Shown: piece by piece, positions 6,090 to 10,627 of the stretch
Numbering within the stretch: the stretch's first letter is position 1
How the letters are laid out: every line of letters starts with the position of its first letter
Origin: DATKMG01 sp035541995
GTDB lineage: Bacteria; Acidobacteriota; Terriglobia; Versatilivoradales; Versatilivoraceae
Assembly: GCA_035541995.1 (NCBI GenBank)
Contig: DATKMG010000741.1
Coordinates: 1 to 10,627, forward strand
Direction: 5' to 3'
Length of the DNA: 10,627 bases
Notes under the pieces: model-generated
Database searches by the model: none
What the model was told of the DNA's origin: nothing
Seen by the model: only the letters and a program-made list of their open reading frames with translations
Translations under genes and position numbers: made by a program

Positions 6090-7571
6090 ATGCCGGTATC
6101 GATGGGAGTATTAGTTGTTGCAGGATTAATGGTCCTGACAGTCCTTTTGTTGATGGCTGTGTTTGCCGGGCTTTACAGAAAGGCAGGCCCTCATGAAGCC
6201 CTGGTAGTCTATGGGTTTCGGGGTACTCGTATTGTGAAAGGCCATGGGACCGTGATTTTCCCAATGATTGAAAACTGCCGAGATCTGTCCCTGGAACTTA
6301 TGTCCTTTGATGTGGCACCCAAACAAGATCTTTACACCAAGCAGGGCGTGGCTGTGACTGTCGAAGCGGTAGCTCAGATCAAGGTCAAGTCGGATCCTGA
6401 ATCGGTTCAGACAGCCGCCGAGCAATTCTTGACGAAGACCGACCAGGAACGGGAATCCTTAATTCGCCTGGTTATGGAAGGCCACTTGCGAGGGATCATC
6501 GGTCAGCTCACAGTGGAAGAAATCGTGAAGCAGCCTGAGATGGTGGCTGATCGGATGCGGTCCACCTGTGCAGAAGATATGAACAAGATGGGCCTGGAGG
6601 TGATTTCGTTCACCATCAAAGAGGTCCGAGACAAGAACGAGTACATCACCAACATGGGGCGACCTGACGTGGCCAGGATCAAACGGGATGCCGATGTCGC
6701 GGCTGCCGAGGCAGAACGAGACACGGCAATTAAGCGAGCTGATGCACAGCGAGCAGCCGCAGTTGCCAAAGCCCAGGCGGATCAGGAGCGGGTTCTAGCG
6801 GAGACCCTGTCTCAAGCCAAGCAGGCGGAAGCGGAGCGCGATTTGGCCATCAAGAGGGCCCAATATCAGGAAACAGTGAAAAAACAGCAGGCTCAGGCAG
6901 ACAAGTCCTACGAAATCCAAAGCAACGTCATGCAGCAGCAAGTCATTGCCGAAGCGGTTAAGGTCCAACAAGTGGAAAAGGAGCACGAGATCAAGGTGCA
7001 AGAGGCAGAAATTCTGCGCCGCGAAAAAGAACTGATTGCTACTGTCTTAAAGCAGGCTGAGATCGAGCGTCAGCGTATTGAGACCCTAGCCAACGCGGAG
7101 AAGCAAAGGCTCATCGCAGAAGCGGATGGGCGAGCAGCAGCTACGCGGGCCCAGGGCAATGCTGAAGCAGAGATCATCTTCAAGAAAGGCGAAGCGGAAG
7201 CGAAGGCGATGAACATCAAGGCTGAGGCCTACCAGGAATACAATCAGGCGGCTGTGGTCGATAAATTGATTAACGGCCTGCCGGAAGTTGTCCGGGCTCT
7301 GGCCTCTCCTTTGAGTAACGTCGACAAGATTACGGTGATCTCGACTGGAAATGGCGACTCTGCCGGTCTGAACAAAATTACGGGCGATATGACCAAAATG
7401 GCGGCCCAAATACCGGCATTGTTTGAAACCCTGTCCGGCATGCAAATGTCAGAGCTGTTCTCCAAGATCAGAGCGATGGGGGATAAGGCACCTCGTGGGC
7501 TAGCCGGCAGCAAGACGACAGATACGGACACGAGGCAAACTGATCCACCTGATCCCTCGACCACACAGTGA
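6090..7571 (+). CDS. Flotillin (SPFH/Band 7 family)
   Basis: The protein has 493 residues from the ATG at 6090, with Shine-Dalgarno AAAGGAGG five bases upstream. Flotillins are membrane-anchored oligomeric scaffolds that organise membrane microdomains and fluidity; this one resembles FloT/YuaG and YqiK. An N-terminal hydrophobic hairpin or helix covers about residues 5-28. The SPFH domain spans about 30-200 (VVYGFRGTRIVKGHG, SLELMSFDV, VAQIKVKSDPESV, LRGIIGQLTVEEI, MGLEVISFTIKEVRD). A long Ala/Glu/Lys/Gln-rich coiled coil runs over about 200-385, with the flotillin-type repeats AEAERDTAIKRA and AEAERDLAIKRA exactly 40 residues apart and several EA dipeptides. The conserved tail 'DKLINGLPEVVRALASPLSNVDKITVIS' (391-418) follows, then a C-terminal region ending in a polar Thr/Pro/Asp tail. 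Length is normal and no defect is visible. It lies between the NfeD-like and PspA genes. Confidence 0.96.
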   Translation: MPVSMGVLVVAGLMVLTVLLLMAVFAGLYRKAGPHEALVVYGFRGTRIVKGHGTVIFPMIENCRDLSLELMSFDVAPKQDLYTKQGVAVTVEAVAQIKVKSDPESVQTAAEQFLTKTDQERESLIRLVMEGHLRGIIGQLTVEEIVKQPEMVADRMRSTCAEDMNKMGLEVISFTIKEVRDKNEYITNMGRPDVARIKRDADVAAAEAERDTAIKRADAQRAAAVAKAQADQERVLAETLSQAKQAEAERDLAIKRAQYQETVKKQQAQADKSYEIQSNVMQQQVIAEAVKVQQVEKEHEIKVQEAEILRREKELIATVLKQAEIERQRIETLANAEKQRLIAEADGRAAATRAQGNAEAEIIFKKGEAEAKAMNIKAEAYQEYNQAAVVDKLINGLPEVVRALASPLSNVDKITVISTGNGDSAGLNKITGDMTKMAAQIPALFETLSGMQMSELFSKIRAMGDKAPRGLAGSKTTDTDTRQTDPPDPSTTQ

Positions 7572-7675
7572 ACCCCTCTAAGATGTGCAGGCCCTAGTTC
7601 GTCTGGACATCGGTTGCACCCGGAGGCTGCATTTAGCCGCCGGCAAGATTCTTCATGAAAGAAAGGAGTACTCCC

Positions 7676-8341
7676 ATGGCTTTGTTAGAGCGAGTTGCAA
7701 CACTGATCAGGGCCAATCTCAATGATTTAATTGATAAGGCCGAGGATCCAGAAAAAATGATTAAGCAAATCATCCTCGACATGGAAAACCAACTCCTGCA
7801 GGTCAAAACGCAGGTAGCAATTGCTCTGGCCGACCAGCACCTCTTGGTGAAGAAGCAAAAAGAGAATGAAGAAAAAGCACAAGAATGGATGCACAAAGCC
7901 GAGCTTGCTGTTGACAAGCAAAAGGACGAATTAGCTAGGGACGCGCTGGGACGGTCCATGAGCTACCGGCAACTGGCCGAGAGTTTCCTGGAACAGGTCG
8001 ACGACCAAAAGGTTCAAGCGGAAAATTTGAAAGCCGCATTGGGAAAGCTGGAACAGAAGCTCCTTGAAGCACAGTCCAAGCGAGAAATGCTGACTGCCCG
8101 TCACCGTCGCGCCCGGGCGATGGGCAAAGCCACTGACGCTCGGATTGCGATTGGCGTCGGATCCAAAGCGGCGGCCTTTGAGCGCTTGAAAAGCAAAGTC
8201 GCATACTCTGAAGCTGTCAGTCTTGCAAAGGCTGAGCTGGTGGGAGATGATCTGGACGACAAGATGGCAGCCCTGGAAAAGGAAGACCGGATAGACCGTC
8301 TTCTGGCGGAAATCAAGAACCGGCGCAGTTTGAACCCCTGA
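7676..8341 (+). CDS. PspA/IM30-family membrane-stress protein
   Basis: The protein has 221 residues from the ATG at 7676, which has a good Shine-Dalgarno (AAAGGAG) about seven bases upstream. An ATG seven codons earlier (7655) lacks such a site and would put the family's typical N-terminal amphipathic helix in the wrong place. Residues 1-25 (MALLERVATLIRANLNDLIDKAEDP) match the PspA start, in which helix 0 inserts into stressed membranes. DPEKMIKQIILDME (24-37) is the family signature. The remainder is helical coiled coil with few prolines, including an Arg-rich stretch (ARHRRARAM) and a final helix ending near residue 217. PspA proteins form ESCRT-III-like polymers that stabilise or remodel membranes. 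It lies 104 nt downstream of the flotillin. No PspB, PspC or PspF is encoded in the window, so control is likely through the XRE gene at the head of the unit. Confidence 0.93.
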   Translation: MALLERVATLIRANLNDLIDKAEDPEKMIKQIILDMENQLLQVKTQVAIALADQHLLVKKQKENEEKAQEWMHKAELAVDKQKDELARDALGRSMSYRQLAESFLEQVDDQKVQAENLKAALGKLEQKLLEAQSKREMLTARHRRARAMGKATDARIAIGVGSKAAAFERLKSKVAYSEAVSLAKAELVGDDLDDKMAALEKEDRIDRLLAEIKNRRSLNP

Positions 8342-8470
8342 ACCAAGAAAGGAACAAGTAAGACCCTCTATACGAAGCTGGTATTAGCTGGAATTTCGGG
8401 AATGGAAAGTCAGTTTTGGGGGGGTACGCAATGTAAAATCAGGATAGACCGGTCGGTATTGAGGCTGGCT

Positions 8471-8480
8471 CTGTGCACAG
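8471..8480. repeat. 10-bp perfect palindrome CTGTGCACAG
   Basis: The palindrome sits in the 155-nt gap between the convergent pspA-type gene and the pilin gene, 17 bp from the pilin stop. There is no flanking T-run, so it is not a convincing terminator. It may be chance; no other terminator is recognisable in this gap. Confidence 0.3.
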
Positions 8481-8496
8481 GCTTGCGGGGAGATCA

Positions 8497-8949
8497 CTAG
8501 TCAGGAACCGGGGCAGAATCGGACGTAGCTGCTGCCCCGATGTTGTACCGAATTACCTGTGTTTCATCAATCCAGTAGGTTCGATTCCCCGAAACGGCAA
8601 GCCCAGTTGATGCTTGGGGCTCAGCCGTGGCAGTAAAATGTGCCGCTGCAAGGGCCCCAGGTGTCGCGGCGAACCTATAACCGCTCTTGGTCCCACTACC
8701 CAAAATAACATCAATAACATTGTCGTTGGAGAGTCCTGTCAATGTCGTAAAGACTCCTTGAGTGGAACGGTATAGCAACTCTCCGCTTCCAATTGTTCGC
8801 ATCGATGCTGTGGCTGAACCTTCGTTGGCAGCAAGGCGGGCCTTCAAAAGGTTTGGGATGATTATGGCGGTGATGATCATGATAATGCCAACCACGACTA
8901 ACAATTCAAGGAGGGAGAACCCCCTGCTGTTCTTTCTTCTCGTCCTCAT
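8497..8949 (-). CDS. Type IV pilin-like (class III signal peptide) protein
   Basis: The protein has 150 residues from the ATG at 8949-8947 with Shine-Dalgarno AGAGGGGA. The prepilin peptidase site is clear: a short basic leader RRKNSRG, cleavage between Gly10 and Phe11, mature N-terminus FSLLELLVVVGIIMIITAII with the essential Glu at mature position 5. This hydrophobic helix (11-31) anchors the subunit in the membrane and packs in the filament core. The globular part contains SATASMRTIGSGELLYRS (45-62), KSGYRF (88-93) and a final strand region TYWIDETQVIRYN (124-136), a pattern I associate with pilA-like genes of Acidobacteriota and relatives. There are no cysteines, so the disulfide loop of many pilins is absent. 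It could be the major pilin or a pseudopilin. It appears monocistronic and carries a sigma-54 promoter upstream. Confidence 0.92.
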   Translation of the reverse strand: MRTRRKNSRGFSLLELLVVVGIIMIITAIIIPNLLKARLAANEGSATASMRTIGSGELLYRSTQGVFTTLTGLSNDNVIDVILGSGTKSGYRFAATPGALAAAHFTATAEPQASTGLAVSGNRTYWIDETQVIRYNIGAAATSDSAPVPD

Positions 8950-9048
8950 GATCTTCCCCTCTGGCTTGTCGTCAAGAAACTCTCTCCAGTGATTCTCCCT
9001 GACCGTCTAATGGGGCAAGGCAAAAATCAGCTTCCTGAATGGACAATG

Positions 9049-9066
9049 AAGCAAGGATTGTGCCGA
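9049..9066 (-). promoter_or_regulatory. Sigma-54 (-24/-12) promoter of the pilin gene
   Basis: The minus strand reads TCGGCACAATCCTTGCTT. The GG and GC dinucleotides are exactly 10 nt apart, and GGCAC-N5-TTGC matches the RpoN consensus TGGCAC-N5-TTGC at all but the first base. The predicted start near 9039 gives a leader of about 90 nt to the pilin ATG. Pilin genes are commonly driven by RpoN with the enhancer-binding protein PilR, so activator sites would be expected at about 9100-9200. Confidence 0.75.
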
Positions 9067-9699
9067 GTAGACTCAGACGAATTCCAGAATTATTGCATTG
9101 AGTAAGCACTAAAATATAAAGGGGTTAGGAAGTATACGGGAAGGCTTGCGGCAGGATGATTCCAGCCAGGAGGAGGACCGAAGTGGACTAATAGACACTA
9201 TTCGGAAGGGAGAGTTTCCGAAAATCAGTCAAAATGCCCGACAGGCCCGGAATTTGTGTCTGCCGGTCTCTCAGGGGTCACCGTTAACCATCATAAAGCG
9301 AAGGATTCCAAGGCTCTCGTATTCGACCTCCTGGAGATTGCCTTTCAGCAGAAGGTGCCATTGGAGACAGCCTGCCTATCCTTGCAAGTGTTTAGGGAAT
9401 CCATTTGCACGAATCCTCACAGCAGACCATCCACCCGAAAATGCAGTCCTGGTAACAAGGGATGCCAATATACATCAACAACAATGGACTGTCTTGGTGG
9501 GGATGGGTCTCAAGAACCTAAAGAATCTACCTAACATGACGACAAGATGGTTTCATGAGTAGCTGGCCAGGGAGGTCCTTCCTGAAATGGAGTGGTCATT
9601 TTGAATCGAAGACTCTGTCAAATTCATTGGGCCTCACATTCAAAAAGTGGGTAAAATATGACCTTCCGCTAGGTTCGTGTTTAGATGGGAGAGGTGAAC
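9067..9699. other. Gene-poor region between the pilin promoter and the PilZ gene
   Basis: About 630 nt hold no gene I can support. Two overlapping plus-strand frames are open: one from 9146 to 9562 and one from 9256 to 9534. In the second, a stretch at about 9283-9410 has coding-like third positions and a plausible helix (KALVFDLLEIAFQQKVP). In the first, at about 9440-9530, the frame gives ENAVLVTRDANIHQQQ and GMGLKNLKNL. Neither has a convincing Shine-Dalgarno or a recognised family. They may be pieces of a decayed gene or chance. The left end should also contain the activator sites for the pilin promoter. Confidence 0.4.
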
Positions 9700-10059
9700 A
9701 TGTTCTCTCCAAAGCCCAAGTATCATGTTGGCCGTCGAACCGCGAAGAGAGTCCACCTTCGCATACCTTTTGTAGTTTCCGGGACCGATGTCCGAGGGTA
9801 CAGCTTTTGTGCCGAGGCAAGAACATTAAACGTCTGCAGCCTAGGAGGCTGCTTGGTGCTTGACAAAGATGTAATTCGGGGCCAGGAGTTGAAGCTCACT
9901 AGTCCAAAGGGTCTACAATTTAACACGAGGGTTTGTTGGTCCAGTTACGGGCTGCATACCGATACGCGCTATGTGGGGTTTGCCATCATGAGGCCCGTTC
10001 AAGGGTGGGTCCTCATGGATAGAGCCAGCCTAGTTAGTCGGGACTTACCCGTCGTTTAA
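9700..10059 (+). CDS. PilZ-domain-like protein
   Basis: The protein has 119 residues from the ATG at 9700, preceded by GGGAGAGGTG. An ATG 15 nt upstream overlaps this Shine-Dalgarno and is less likely. The fold pattern is that of a stand-alone PilZ domain: basic N-terminus with RxxxR (Arg13 and Arg17 in GRRTAKR), a first strand VHLRIPFVVSG, then ARTLNVCSLGGCLVL (40-54), GQELKLTS (61-68), TRVCW (76-80) and YVGFAIMRP (91-99). PilZ domains bind cyclic-di-GMP and often control motility or polysaccharide. Here the second motif reads NVCSLGG rather than the strict D/NxSxxG, with one extra residue between Asn and Ser, so ligand binding is uncertain. It resembles PilZ proteins I recall from Acidobacteriota with equally loose second motifs. 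It lies alone, downstream of the region next to the pilin gene. Confidence 0.75.
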   Translation: MFSPKPKYHVGRRTAKRVHLRIPFVVSGTDVRGYSFCAEARTLNVCSLGGCLVLDKDVIRGQELKLTSPKGLQFNTRVCWSSYGLHTDTRYVGFAIMRPVQGWVLMDRASLVSRDLPVV

Positions 10060-10335
10060 AAAACCTCACTGAGATTGTCCCCAACCCGACACGCAAGTGT
10101 CGACAACCATGCTTGTGCAGAAACAACGGCTCACAGCGAGTTTCTACACCGACGGTCGACTCGTTGATCCCTGATCCCTCTGAAGCAAAAAAGAAGTAAG
10201 CAGGGTCGGTCACTGAATAGCGTGCACCCACAAGAAGCTCTGACCACGGCGGGAGGGATTTGATGTCAAATAGCCAGTAAAAGAGTCACTAAACGGACCT
10301 AAACTAAAAGATGAGGTTGTAAGTGCCTGGAGAAT
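10060..10335. other. Intergenic stretch after the PilZ gene
   Basis: I see no gene here. The only structure is a hairpin at 10087-10102. A minus-strand frame at 10034-10231 has no recognisable similarity and no clear ribosome binding site. Confidence 0.5.
10087..10102. repeat. Hairpin CGACAC-GCAA-GTGTCG with a GNRA-type loop
   Basis: The six-bp perfect arms enclose GCAA, a stable tetraloop on the plus strand, 28 nt after the PilZ stop. There is no T-run behind it, so it is not a classical intrinsic terminator. It may protect the 3' end of the PilZ mRNA. Confidence 0.4.
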
Positions 10336-10380
10336 TGGAGCCGATGATCGGACTTGAACCGATGACCTGGCGACTGCAAA
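10336..10380 (-). pseudogene. 3' fragment of a tRNA gene (Thr-like), probable att site
   Basis: The minus strand carries, from 10380 down, the loop-like TTTGCAG, an anticodon-stem 3' strand TCGCC, the variable loop AGGTC, a perfect T arm (ATCGG-TTCAAGT-CCGAT), the acceptor 3' strand CATCGGC, discriminator T and encoded CCA (10338-10336). Neither the partner anticodon strand GGCGA nor any D arm or GCCGATG acceptor 5' strand occurs in the adjacent 10381-10627, so the gene lacks its 5' half. The acceptor and T arm match tRNA-Thr genes as I recall them; the residual anticodon loop is diverged and would read TGC. A truncated 3' end of this extent is the typical displaced copy left by an integrase. 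Confidence is high for the fragment and moderate for the Thr identity. Confidence 0.75.
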
Positions 10381-10627
10381 TTGTAAAAAGAATCAAAACG
10401 CGAAAAAGCTCGCAGATTAGCACAAGAAATAGAGCATTTTGGCGCTCGCGCACCCATAGTAGGGCTCTAAGAACGATTTCTGACTTAAAATGTGGAGAGC
10501 GATAATGTTTTGGGATGATCAACTCGAGTCTCTTATCGATTCGGAAATCTGAGTCATGAATACACTGGTAGGGCACCGTCTTAACTTGCCGGAAGTGCCA
10601 GTAAGTTTTGACGTTGAAAAAGGATTC
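10381..10627. other. AT-richer right end without a gene, possibly the start of an integrated element
   Basis: The sequence next to the tRNA fragment (10381-10440) is visibly richer in A than the rest of the window. No ORF here resembles a known protein; two short frames that cross the tRNA fragment are artefacts of it. By the geometry of tRNA integration, an element would extend rightwards from here to an intact tRNA outside the window. Confidence 0.35.

Noticed and set aside
7604..7618. Sigma-54-like TGGACATCGGTTGCA upstream of the pspA-type gene
   Set aside because: The GG and GC are 9 rather than 10 nt apart and the CAC is missing; sigma-54 does not usually tolerate this spacing, however attractive it would be for a PspA gene.
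10034..10231. 65-codon minus-strand ORF after the PilZ gene
   Set aside because: It has no Shine-Dalgarno and no recognisable domain, and it overlaps the 3' end of the PilZ gene.
10304..10576. Two ORFs crossing the tRNA fragment on opposite strands (90 codons minus, 60 codons plus)
   Set aside because: They contain peptide strings such as QVIGSSPIIGS and GLEPMTWRLQ, which are translations of the tRNA itself and a common annotation artefact.
1..10627. CRISPR arrays, insertion sequences, rRNA genes
   Set aside because: No regularly spaced repeats, transposase-like frames, terminal inverted repeats or rRNA-like sequence were seen.

Overview
The window looks like bacterial chromosome of roughly half GC. 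Five of the eleven genes whose start is visible are called with GTG. The Hfq-like protein with a long N-terminal extension, the PilZ-domain type and the class III pilin type are all reminiscent of Acidobacteriota. That placement rests on recalled resemblance, not a search, and is only moderately confident.

Left part, minus strand (1-4406). Reading from right to left, thymidylate kinase (tmk) overlaps the DNA polymerase III delta-prime gene (holB). A 334-nt spacer follows, then an Hfq/Sm-fold protein, a lipoprotein made of YVTN beta-propeller repeats, and a LOG-family (lysine-decarboxylase-like) protein that runs off the left edge. This is mostly housekeeping content. A near-leaderless promoter is proposed for tmk-holB and a weak promoter for the Hfq-like gene.

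Centre, plus strand (4560-8341). A five-gene, apparently co-transcribed unit starts divergently from tmk: an XRE-type regulator, a 73-residue two-helix membrane protein of unknown function, an NfeD-like membrane protein with a histidine-rich loop, a flotillin, and a PspA/IM30-family protein. NfeD-like/flotillin pairs are known from YuaF-FloT and YqiJ-YqiK, and PspA proteins protect and remodel stressed membranes. The unit therefore reads as a self-regulated membrane-maintenance or envelope-stress module. Its promoter carries a perfect inverted repeat between the -35 and -10 boxes plus a nearby 10-bp palindrome, which suggests autorepression by the XRE protein. This module is the most interesting part of the window. 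The small membrane protein, the His-rich loop and the XRE control are its least familiar parts.

Right part (8342-10627). A type IV pilin-like gene on the minus strand has a very good sigma-54 (-24/-12) promoter. About 630 nt without a recognisable gene follow, then a PilZ-domain protein on the plus strand. The last 570 nt contain no recognisable protein gene. They do hold the 3' part of a tRNA (Thr-like T arm, acceptor strand and CCA) without its 5' half, which is the expected scar of an element integrated at a tRNA gene lying mostly beyond the right edge.
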